Positions 24,673 to 36,600 of a DNA stretch of 64,000 nucleotides are shown one piece after another (within the stretch, counting starts at the first letter, position 1; every line of letters begins with the position of its first letter). Origin of the DNA: Vitellaria paradoxa (taxonomy: Eukaryota; Streptophyta; Magnoliopsida; Ericales; Sapotaceae); the NCBI GenBank assembly GCA_019916065.1, contig CM034240.1, positions 39,644,561 through 39,708,560 of the forward strand. Reading direction: 5' to 3'. The notes under the pieces were generated by a model. The model was not told the origin of the DNA. It saw nothing but the letters and a program-made list of their open reading frames with translations, and searched no databases. The translations under genes were made by a program, and so were the position numbers.

Positions 24673-27600
24673 ATGACTCTCATCTCAGAGTCTTATCCCT
24701 CCGCTTTGGAGTGGAAATTTTCTCAGGTTTTCGGCGAACGAAGTCCTTCAGAGGAGGTTCAAGATGGTTAGGGTTTCTAATTCCCCCCATCTCTCGTGTG
24801 TGTATATGTATGGACACCTTTTTTCAATCACATATATACATACTATATATGTATCTGCTTGTGCGAAACTGTGATTCTTAACTCATTTCTGTGGTTTGAA
24901 CCTTGTTGATTTGAATCGAACCGTGATGAATCTTGAACTGCTTTTGAGTAATATGTGCGTAACTTTAATTCACCTGACTCGTAGTTATCCGTTGCTCACT
25001 ATCGCTGTACCTGTACGGATAATTGCAGTTTGGCATTAATTATGAAAAAATAATAATAATAATAATAAAATTACAGTTTGGCATTAGGGGTGGAAACAAC
25101 CAAATTGAGCCGAGCTTTAATTTACTGACTCAATTGAGAGCTATTTAAACTGAGCCCAGCTCGGTTTGAATTTTTATCGAATTTTTATACACGGTTGAGC
25201 TCGGTTTGATAAAGGAGAATTTAAAGTCGAGATCGGCTCTTCGAATAATTCATTAAATCGAGACGATGCCGTTTTGGTATAAAATATTATAAAAAAATAT
25301 AATAAAAATATTATTAAAAATGTAAAAATTTTTATTAAAAAATATATACATTATTTTATCGAGTTGGCTGTCAAGCTTTTGCGCCGACCTTTTCTAGGTT
25401 CAAGCTCGACTCTAAACGAGTCATAAATCAAACTTAATTCGAACTCATTTTAGTCACGAGTCGAGCTCAAGCCGAGCTTTTTTCAAGCCGAGCTATTCGG
25501 CTTGAATAGTTCGCGAATAGTTCGATTCATCTCCACCCTATTTGGCATTGTGCTTCACGATCAGCTAAATCTTTCTTTCATCCTTTCTTGCTTGCATACC
25601 AAATGTCACCCTGATGGGACAGGGACAATTGTTTGTTCTAGACACTCAAATCTTTATTTTGTAATGTATCAGAGTTAAAATTCTAATAAACTTACCAAAG
25701 AAAATAATAGAGTTAAGCTGAAGTTAACGGGATGATGCCAGCAGTGACGGGTATAGAACGCCATTTTATCCAGTGGTGATTGGCTTGCTAAAAGGTCGAT
25801 CCTACAAAAAAGTTATAGAGGGCTGTAAAGGTTAGTGTTTGTTCACCATGAATAACTTGATCCTGCCTTGTATTGAATTAATGCTGTTCTCATCTTGTCT
25901 CCACTTAGCAAAAGAAAAGCCATCTAGATATAATTGTTCTAACTCATCACAGCCCTAGTTGTTTTAAACCCTAAATCTTAGGACATCTCTGCACTGTAGA
26001 ATCTAGCTGTGTGACTTGTGTCTTTATCTTCCTCTGTGATTTTATTGGCTTACAGTTTCTATTAGGCAAATATCATATATGGAAGAACTTTCTATCATTT
26101 TGTGTTTCCAGTTCTTTATCTTTTTCCCCCAGTAGGTAACTCAATGAGACTCGTATTTGAGTCTTTTTATTAGGTAACATAGCCTAAGGCACTAGGGTAC
26201 CCTCTAGGGGGCCTAATTCTTTCTCTATTAACCTACTATGTTTTCTTTCTTTTTTTTTTTCCCTTTCTCTTATTTATTTATTTTTTGTCATAGCTTTCTA
26301 ATTCCTATTAGTCATACGCAAACAGATCAAGGTTTGTAGGATGATGAAAAGAAAAAAAAAAAAAAAAAAAAAACCAATTAAAAGTTCATTCAAGATCAGC
26401 TTGTGACATAAAGAAGTTAAGCTTCAAAACATTTTTAAGCTTGTCAATTTCCTAAGTGGGCTTGAACAGTTGAACTGAGTTCTATATGCTAATAAGAATA
26501 TGAGATTGTATAAAATCCAAGCTACTAGAACTCAATCCTGGCTTGATTGGATTGGATTAAAGCTCTATTTGAGGCTGGCTTGAAAGATAAGCCAAGTTTG
26601 AACACATTCTTTAACTCATTAATTATTGTAGCCAAGGCGCCGAGCTTAATGAGCTGTTACTTTGCTCAATTCATCTGGTTTGCAGCTCTTAAAATATGTA
26701 GTTTTGTGATGATTTGCATCTTTACCCAGTTGAATGAAATTGTTATTTTATCTAATATCTTAGAAGCTAGACCATCTAACCAACAGCTGCTAGGATTCTT
26801 ATATGTTCTGCTGGCCTCCTTGGCTGACATTAACATGTGAGATAATTTTGCTTAGCTATTACTTTAGTGATTATGTTTCTCACTTTTCATGGTAATACTC
26901 TTGTTGTTTCTGCTGCTACCAGAAAATCCATTATTGCACGTTGTTTCAAGTTTTTCTGTTTTAGATTGACCTGAAGTTTCTGTCTTCCCAATGCACTTAA
27001 GAGTTGAGGCTCTCTTGAAAGTATAGTTAGTTGGTGTGAATTTCTCTTATTACACTTGGCAACCAAAGTCCTCCAACCCTCTTGATTCTGCCTGTCTTCT
27101 CTAATTTCTATGTTACTATTCAATTGCAATGTATTAAAATTTTAAGAAGAAAAAAGGAAGTATCTATTTACCTGTGATGTGAACTGAGGTTTGAGTCTTT
27201 GACTGGTAGCTAACATAACCGTATTCCCTGTTTTGTTTGCAATGGTGTAAAGGAACCTTGGATGAATTAAAAGAAAACTTATAATGTTACAGGAAATGCA
27301 TAAAAATATTGCCTAATTGAATAACTTATTTAGTGCTCTGGAATTTTATTCTAATTCGTAATCTGTTTTTTTTCCTTCTTTGATAGATTTCTTTGACATT
27401 ATGTCATCATTGTTAATTTTTGTCTTTTCTTCTAGTTGACATCATATCTGCAATTGAATTCGAGAAGAGTGGTGATTATCTTGCTGTTGGAGATCAAGGT
27501 GGTCGTGTTATAATTTTTGAAAGGAAGGCTAACAAAGATGTGAGGATGATGCAGCAATTCGGTTCTTTTTTTTTTTTTTTCCTATTTTTTTTAATCCATA

Positions 27601-30600
27601 TCTTAGCTGGAAAGAGTTTAGTGTCAGTTTGTGTTCGCTTTCTTTTTAAGGCTGGCAATTCAATTTATTGGACAAATTTAAAATATGTCATATTTATTTT
27701 TAATTTTTTATTCTTAGTTAATTGAGCAGTACACTCGAAAGGAGTTGGAGCAATTGGATTTTGTGGACAAACAGCCTCCGGAATTCCAATTTAAAACTGA
27801 ATTTCAGAGCCATGAGCCTGAGGTATGCTTTATAATTTCCTATTTGTCATCCATAAATTATATGTTTGTTGTTTTCATTGAAACAAGGCATATATTTGGT
27901 TTTCTATGTGCATTGCAGATACTGATTTATTACCTTTTATGTAGTTTGATTATCTAAAGAGTATGGAAATTGAAGAGAAGATCAACAAAATGAGATGGTG
28001 CGCAACCCCCAATGGATCACTGTTTATTCTTTCAACAAACGATAAAACGATAAAACTATGGAAGGTATGGAATTGTTAGAGAAGAAAATCTAATTATTAA
28101 GAATGTTATCTTTACTGATTTCTTTTCAAATAAAAATAGCTTATCCTAAACTTTTGTGGGATAAATTCTAGCATGTTTTCTTTTTTCATTGTTTTTTGCT
28201 GTTTTGAGTGTTTTGACTGTGATATGTTGAGTAAGCTTTCAAATTTCATATAATTTTCCGTTATGATCTTCCAATATTTGTTAAAATAAGCTGGAAGAAA
28301 ACCAATTTTCACTTAATTCATTCACATATCTTAGGCATATTTTTAAGTGAATAGATGTAAACTAGTGTATATCTGATTGATTATCTGGAATCTGGATCTA
28401 CTTTGCTCTCTATACTCTCCTCTAAGTCTGATAAATTGCTTCGCGAGGGAAAATGAAATGAAATTATTTTTTATAGCATAAGGCAGTCCAATATCAAGGT
28501 TGTCTTAATGTGCATCTTATGGTTGAATTTAAGGGGAAAAAAATGTAGTCTTATGACTATACTTGTAGGAAAAGAGTAATCATCACAAGAAAGGCTTTGG
28601 TATCTGCAACTAAAAGAGAATGCTAAAGACCTCTTAATTTGGTCAAAAATTATAAAAGAATAAGGGGCTCAATTTTCTGATTTGTGGCTTACTGGAAACT
28701 AATTTAATACATGCAATCTCTTTATTATCTATTGGCTTGTTTACTTCTCTGATGTTCTGTTTACAAAAAAGAGACGCAAGAACTAGTACCTGTTATGGAG
28801 AATATCTTTTGTTGATTATTATGAGCAAACCAAACCAAACCAAGCCTTTTCCCACTAGGTGGGGTCAGCTAAATGTTGATTATTATGAGCAAACGTTGGC
28901 TAAATTATTCTCAAGTCATATACTTCTATAGAATGGGAGCATTCTGTGGGATCGATTGACCTCTAGACATTTAATATACTTGTCCTAACTCATTGTCTTA
29001 ATGATTTTTTAACTCAGATTAAGGAACATAAATTGAAGAAAGACACAGAATTGGACTTTAATCCATTTGTATGTCCGGAAAATGCTCTTTTATCTGAAAG
29101 GAGTTTTGTCAGTGGGCAACATAAACCATCACTTGGTAATGGTTATTTTTTGGAATGGACAGAGAAAGTGGCCGAGAGCACTTTGCCATCTCATGAAGGG
29201 CATAGAAAGGTATGTATTTATTAATTATGGAAACACGTTCAATTTGTTACTATTAGTATTCTTTCTCAAATTTACTGTTTTTAGTAGGAAATATTGAAAA
29301 AATTATAATACCGTTTGATACAATAATAGGTAGCAAATATTGGAGAGGGTGCTCCTGCAAGATGTCGAAAGGTTTATGCGCATGCTCATGATTTTAATAT
29401 TAACTCTATCTCAAATAATAGGTAAAGTTGGAGTTGATATCATTAGTTGATTTATTCATTTATGTATTTTTTTTTTCTCTTTTATGAATGGTGTTTTTCT
29501 TTCACTTCAATACCCTCAAAACAAAAAATAAAAGGGCTTACAACAGCAAGTTTTTCAAAGTTTGTTCCCTTCCTCTGTCAAGTGTTAATGCCTCTGTGTG
29601 TCTGATCTGATCCACACTTCTTTTTTTTTTTGGGGGGGGGGGGGGGGAGGGGGTATCTGATTTGATCTATGTATTTACATTGGAACATTAATGTGGTAAA
29701 AAGGACATGAAATTTGTGGTCTTCAGGTAATTAATTAGTGATAAATGTATTACTGATTCTTTGAGCATTTGTGTTCTAATCCTTCTGCAGTGATGGTGAG
29801 ACATTTGTTTCTGCGGATGACCTTCGGATAAACTTGTGGAACCTTGAGTTCAGTGATCAGTGTTTCAATATTGTTGATATGAAGCCACTGAACATGGAGG
29901 ATCTTATAGGTAATTTTGCCATCATCTGTTCAACATCACGCTGCTGTATCGCCTTCATTGTTTTGTCTTTCACGTACTCTTGTTCTATCATTGGTTCATT
30001 TTTTATTTTCGATGCTACTTGTGATGAATTGTGAAATATATTGAGGAACGGAGGTTAATCTGAATGATGCAAAATAACCTTTTAAGATGGATATTTCTTC
30101 TTTCTTGTATCTTGGCTCTCTTTTTTGCTCGGAAAACTTCATAATTTTTTTTTTAAATTCGAATCCAAGAAAGTTTGAAACTATAGTAAACCAACCTCTG
30201 GATTCATTTACATTAGTATCAAAATACATTATGTCCGTATCTAAGACCCAGTTATATTTCTTAATTTGTTTCCCTCTATAATGGATCTTTACGATTTTCA
30301 TTCAGAGGTGATCACATCAGCTGAATTTCATCCGCTTCACTGTAATTTGCTGGCTTACAGCAGTTCAAGGGGATTTATTCGGCTGGTAGACATGCGACAG
30401 TCAGCATTATGTGATCAGAGTGCAAGGATGTGAGTTTTGGATGAATTTCATTATAGTCGCATGTCCTTGACGTTCATCTCATTTTCGGCTTGTCATTTGT
30501 TTTTTTTTCTATCTTCTTTTTCTATACCACTACATTGCTATGTTTTAAACTTATAATTTGAAGTTTGCTTTCCCAGATTTCAAGATGGGGAATCACGTGG

Positions 30601-33600
30601 CCCCAAATCATTCTTTACAGAAATCATTACATCTATATCTGACATAAAGTTTGCAAGTGATGGAAGACACATCCTAAGTCGTGACTATCTGAATCTGAAG
30701 GTCTTAACTTCTAAATTATGCATGAAGTTTATAATTTATATTTATTATATCTAGAATTTCCAGTGAATTGGTTATTACCACTAACCAATGAGGACAAATT
30801 AAGTAATTATTTTCTTTTCCCAGTGATTTCATGATTGCATATTTCTGCATGTGTTTCTATTTGATAGATGTGGGTACCTGGATTACAGTTAAACATCCGA
30901 AGGTCGTTACACCGTACGTAGTATGAAGCCCCACACGCCACATCATTATTAATTACACTTAGGACAATTAATGATAGTTCATTCGCGCCAATAATTCTAT
31001 CACAGGAATGTACACCTTTCCTTGGATTTGGAACAAGGTCTGAGAAAAGAATTAATAAACAGCGGGATCATCAGAGATTCAGTGAATTGAAGGCTAGAAC
31101 TAGAGGGCCGTTGAAATTCATCCAACCAATCTAGAGAGAGATAATTAAGTAGGCGACTCTTACCCTTTCTTGGGTCCATTGAATCGGGACTAGACATTCT
31201 CGCCTAAAGCACTCCATCCTCATATATACAATCCCTCCTCCTCAAGAGGGTCTGGCATCAAGGATACGCCAAGCAACTGACCACTACCATTCCTACTCTC
31301 TCTCTCTTTTATTCCAGATTGCCCTGGTTCTCTCCTCTTTGCCGGATTCCGGTGGTCTCACCATTGCTTGATACTCAACATAATTCCCAAAAAAAGTTGG
31401 ACTTACACCACCCTAATCTCCCACGGTTAACTCTGCTGGAAAAGAGTGTTGAGATATTAGTAATGGCTAATGATCAAGGCAATAACGGAGAGAGATCAAG
31501 AGATGGAGAGTCATCTTCAAAAGTAACTGCCATAGCAGACCGAGTAAGAAGACTCATGGAGCAAGTTTTAGCTTCTCAGCAAGCTTAGTCCGCTATGCAG
31601 CAAGCAAACACAGCAGGTGATGGTGGAGGCCCTTAAAGCCCTCCAGCAAACTCTGGCATTGATTCATCCCTCAGTCTCTACTGTTCCACCCTCTACACCA
31701 GAAGAATTGAACTTTGCCACAATTTCGCAAAACTTGGGGCGTAGCAGTATCCCTCAAACCATGTTGTCCCAAGTAAACTTTGTGGCCTTAAGCTTTACCT
31801 CAAGCTAAATACCCACTACTCAACAAACTCTAGCTAATCCGAGTCAAACCTCACTTCCTGTGGAACAAGGAACCATACCAATTCTACTTTACCCACCTGC
31901 CCTCAAACTCTGCTTTATCCCACTCCTATTACTCTCACACAACCCCAGATCCTTTAAGCACAACATTTTTTGTTAACGCTAGATCAGTTGAAGTATCATG
32001 TCAAGGAAATAGTTTAATAGGAGAGTGGAGCTAATCTGACCGGGTTAGACTTGGATTTGCGTTCACCTTACCCTGTGGCAATTGCTAGAATGCCATACCT
32101 TGAGGGGTATGTTGTGCCGAAGTTTGTAAAGTTTGATGGGAAAAAGGGAAACGCAAGGGAGCATGTCGTCCGATTTATTGATTCCCTGGGTGTGTATGCT
32201 CAAGATACTAACTTGCGGCTAAGGGAGTTTTCTAAATCCCTAACTCACAAGGCCTATACCTGGTATGCCAGCCTATACCTGGTATGCCAACCTTCCAGTA
32301 GAATCAGTCAGTTCTTGGGATAATCTGGTAAGAAAATTTTATGTAAAGTTCTTTTATGTGGAAGAAAGATTGACGATGCTTCATCTTATGTGAGAAACTC
32401 AGAAGCAAGGGGAAGATCTTTTGTCATACGTTCGTCACTTTAGGGAGAAGGCACTAGATATCCAGGACTCTTAGAAGATCAGATGGTGAAGATGTGTGTA
32501 GAAGGAATGCATGCGGTGTTCAAAATGTACCTAGTCAACCATCAGTTCTCTGACTTTTCCGGCCTTTGCTTGACTGCAAGAAATCTCAGTGAAGCAATGA
32601 AAGGGATGTTCAGGATGTTCAATATGCCTCCTATGCCGATGTCTCGTAACAATCACAATGTTCTATGGAGGGGGAAGACGTGTCGAGGAGATGGAACATA
32701 CGCTACAAAAGTCGAAGAGGCAGCGCCTGCTTATGGGAGAAGCAAGGACCAAGGGAAACGGCCGAGGACTGATGAAGGGTTGGCCCCTTTCCCAGCCCAC
32801 ATTTCCAACGTTGAGTTGAAGGCTCTTCTTGAAGCATGGATTGTAGATGGTGCGGTTATTTTGCCGGAGTCCTCTTTAGAGACTCCTTATGCTTGGTTCA
32901 GAAGTTCAGAATTTCTCCAAAAATTTTCCCTCTGGGGGAATTTTATCTCCAAAGAACCCCTAAGGCATCCTACTTAAAGGCTTCTTATGCTTGGTTCAGA
33001 GTTCTCTAAATGTTTTCCCTTTGCGGGAATTTTATCTCCAAAGAACTCCTAAGGCATCCTTCTTAAAGGCTCCTTATGCTTGGTTTAGAGTTCTCCAAAT
33101 GTTTTCCCTCTGCGGGAATGTTATCTCCAAAGAACCCCTAAGGCATCATTCTTAAAGGCTCCTTATGCTTGGTTTAGAGTTCTCCAAATGTTTTTCCTCT
33201 GCGGGAATTTTATCTCCAAAGAACCCTTAAGGCATCGTTCTTAAAGGCTCCTTATGCGTGGTTCAGAGCTCTCCAAATGTTTTCCCTCCGTGAGAATTTT
33301 GTCTTCAGAGAACCCCTAAGGCATCTTTTTCCAAGGCTCCTTATGCTTGGTTCGAAGTTCTCCAAATATTCCCTCCATTAGAATTTACCTCCCCCTGGGC
33401 CAAAAAAAAAAGAAAAAAAAGGGGTCCCTTAAGTTCTTCCAGGAACTCCAAATAGTTCTCTACAAGAACTAAACTTTGGAAATTCCATCTCTATAAGAAC
33501 TAAACTCTGGAAATTCCACCTCAAGGTTTCCTTTATGGAATTCCTACCCTCCTGAACCTTCATAAGGGTTCTTTCTTACGAGAATTTCATAAGAATTTTG

Positions 33601-36600
33601 CTTTATGAAATTTTTGGTAATTTATTTAACCTATAAAACAAGCAGAGGCACTTGTTCGAATCACAATTTTTGATTTGTTAAGTGGAAATCTATTATCGAC
33701 GGGAACTTGTTCTCTTTATCAATAGTAGAGGCACTTTTAGCAAGAAAAGCAAAATAATGATCATTCCATTCAAACGTTCCACAAAAGATAATAGAACTAT
33801 TGTTCCAACCCCCCCCCCCCTAAAAAAAAAAAACTACACAGATCATTTTGATCTATCCTAACAAAATTTTACATATACTTTGACTCGAAGCCCATGAAGA
33901 ATCGCTAAAGCCTTGACATGATTTAGCATCCTTTCTTCGTCACTTTTCAAATATTGGAGTAATTTTTTGTTTTGCTTATATCTTGGTGGAGGTGAGACAA
34001 TTCCACCTTTGGTTGAGAAGCTTACACAAAGCGGCACGCCTTACGCAAATTAATCTTCAACCATCCAATATTAATGTTAAAAAATTTGATTGCGTTCAAT
34101 CTAGTGGCGACTTACAAGTGTTCCGTGACAGTCCAAGTGGGATCCCAAAATGCCCCTGCCTACTACAAGACTCCCAAAGTTGATTGGAAGCTTTCCTGCA
34201 GTGATTCGTGTGGGATGTTGAAGAGCATTACAGTGATTTGCTAATGGCCTCGAGATTTGAAGGACTTTGATTCCCGCGGTGGTTTGCAAGAGATCTCAAC
34301 AATCACGGCCACTCGTGTGGGGTCTTTAAAAAAAAAAAGAAAAAAAACTAGAATTTGAAACAGAGCTTCCAAAAAATGGCGCAGCGAATAGAGAAGTCTC
34401 ACGCCAACTAGAGGAGCCTCATGATGACCTGGACCGAGTCCTGCGGCGAGGAGTAGCGAGCTTCGATTCATGCGGCGACTCGCGGTAAACCCTGACTCTT
34501 GTGGTTATTTGTGTGAGAGGTCTTGAAGAAGGTCACCGCGGGAGGAACCTCGCGGTGACCTACCTGGACGGAGTCCCGCGGCGGCGATGAGTAGTGAGCT
34601 TCGATTCACACGGCGACTCGCGGCAAGCCCCGACTCTCACAGTTACTTGTTTGAGGGGTCTTGAAGAAGCCCCGCAGTGACCTGGGCCTTTGCGAGAATC
34701 TCGGCAACTCCGTAATGATATGAGAGCCCTCGCGGCATTGTAAAATCCCCAACAAAATCCTAAATGAAGTTCCTTGCGACGACGCAAGTTAGGAGCTTCG
34801 CAACGCACAAGCAAGTTTTCTTAAAGTCCTCGCGGTAATTTGATTTAAGTTTCTAAGCACTCTTAGGTTGATCAAAGCCCTTTAGTCCCACGGCATCTTC
34901 CAATTCCCTCAGTCCCGTGGCACCTTCCAAAGCCTCTAGTCCCACGGCAACTTCCAATCCGTGATAATTTCAATTCCCAAGCCCCGTGGTAACTTCGAGT
35001 GTCGCTGAGGTGCCACGGCAGTATGTACCCTGCACCAAATCCTGCTTAGGCAATGAACAAAGTTTCCACGATGCTCCGCATTAACTCTTGCAGTATCGTC
35101 GAAGGTTCCGCGATAGTGTGTCGTGTTTGACCTCGCTAGTCCCACGGAAACCTAAGAGAGAGAGGGAAAAAAAAACAGGGGCTAGGCGTAGCAACGAGAG
35201 CTGGGCTTCATGGTGAAAAGAACTCGACTTTGGAGCTCCATTTTCTGTTCCGCGGTGACCTATTGATGAGCAATTAAAAAAAAAAAAAAAAAGGTTTCGC
35301 AGCAATATAAAGAAGAGACTAGAAAAATTATAAAGTTGGATTTTGTGAACTACCAGACCTCGTGGCTACTCGATAAGCTTTTGAAAAGGCCCACGATAGC
35401 TTGAATCGCCGGCTAATAGATTCCCATGGTCTCTGGAGTCCCACGGCAGTTAGTAGCTTGGTTTAGGCAATTAGAAAACACCCGTGGCAACATCGGGGAA
35501 AATCTCGACTCGGCTAGTTGGAAGCTTCCCGAAACTCTGATAATTTGAGACAGGACCAGGAGTCCCGCAAGGCGCTCTAATTTGAGAAATTCCCAAAGTC
35601 AAAAAGGATTTAAAAAAAAAAAAAAAAAAAGAGGACCCACGGCTCCCAGGTCTTGAAATCTCCCCCACGACCAAAAGCCCTATCAGAAAGTCCCGCTGCA
35701 TGCGGTGGTAGTTCCCCAAAAAAAAAAAAAAAAAAAAAAAGAAAAGGAGAAAAGGCGTGGCAAAATAAAAGGGAGCAAAATTACCTGGTCGTAGCAGCTT
35801 GGAAGAGGTTCTTCTACCGCAGCAGTTTGAGAAATTGGCTCCAAGGCCAAAACATGCAGGTGCTTATTCCCTCACGACCCAGTGGTCCTGCGGCAACTCC
35901 TTCTTGGATCTCAAAATTTCTTGCGGTGATGGAGACTTTCACGCAGTGGATAAGGTTGGGCTTCACAGCAGCAAGGTAGCGGGTCTGAAAACTTTGAGGT
36001 CTTTCCCGCGGCGACCTCCCTCCTCTTGGGTCTTGAAAAGGTTAACTATAGGTACCTAATTTAAGGATTCCAACAATTCAGGGATTGTTGAAAAAAAAAA
36101 ATTGGGAGTCACGGTAGGAGGTTCTTCCAAAGTGGCCCGCGGGAAGAGGTTCTGTCAAGTCCCATAGCCCACGGTAGTGTAGTTTGACCTGAGTAACCGT
36201 TGGCAACCAAGGAATCCTTCGGTGCCTTAGGTGAGGCTTCAAAAACTTTTCCGCGCCAATATAAAGAAGAATTATTGTGGAGATTAGGGTGGAAAGTCCC
36301 ACGGCTACCTGGTTGAAGCTTTTGGAAAGTCCCGTGGCATCCTTTAGTGTATTAAGGCGTCTAGAAAACACCCGGGGCAATGGACTTTCGAGCTCAATTT
36401 CCTCTTCTGCAGTGATCTATTGATGAACAATTTAAAAAAAAAAAAAAACAAAAACAAAAGAAGAGTGTGAAAAAAATTACTTGATATTTACCTGGGACCT
36501 CTAGAAGATAGACGTAGCAATTTAAACTAATGCTCTGGGATCTCGCAGCGGTTGGAACCTTGCGAGTGAGAATCCCGCGGTGTTCTCAAAGCTTAAAAGT

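Noticed and set aside
30869..30922. Possible alternative exon after B55 exon 9: TTTGATAG acceptor followed by ATGTGGGTACCTGG and a stop after 17 codons.
   Set aside because: It has a plausible acceptor and a Trp in the right place, but the rest does not match the B55 propeller. The true next exon (LWDIRMETS) is found at 42938 with perfect phase.
35653..35979. Open frame of about 108 codons on the + strand, and others on the minus strand at 34241-36380.
   Set aside because: They are translations of GC-rich degenerate repeats and A runs (Lys stretches, Pro/Arg/Ser-rich) inside a retroelement, with no domain.
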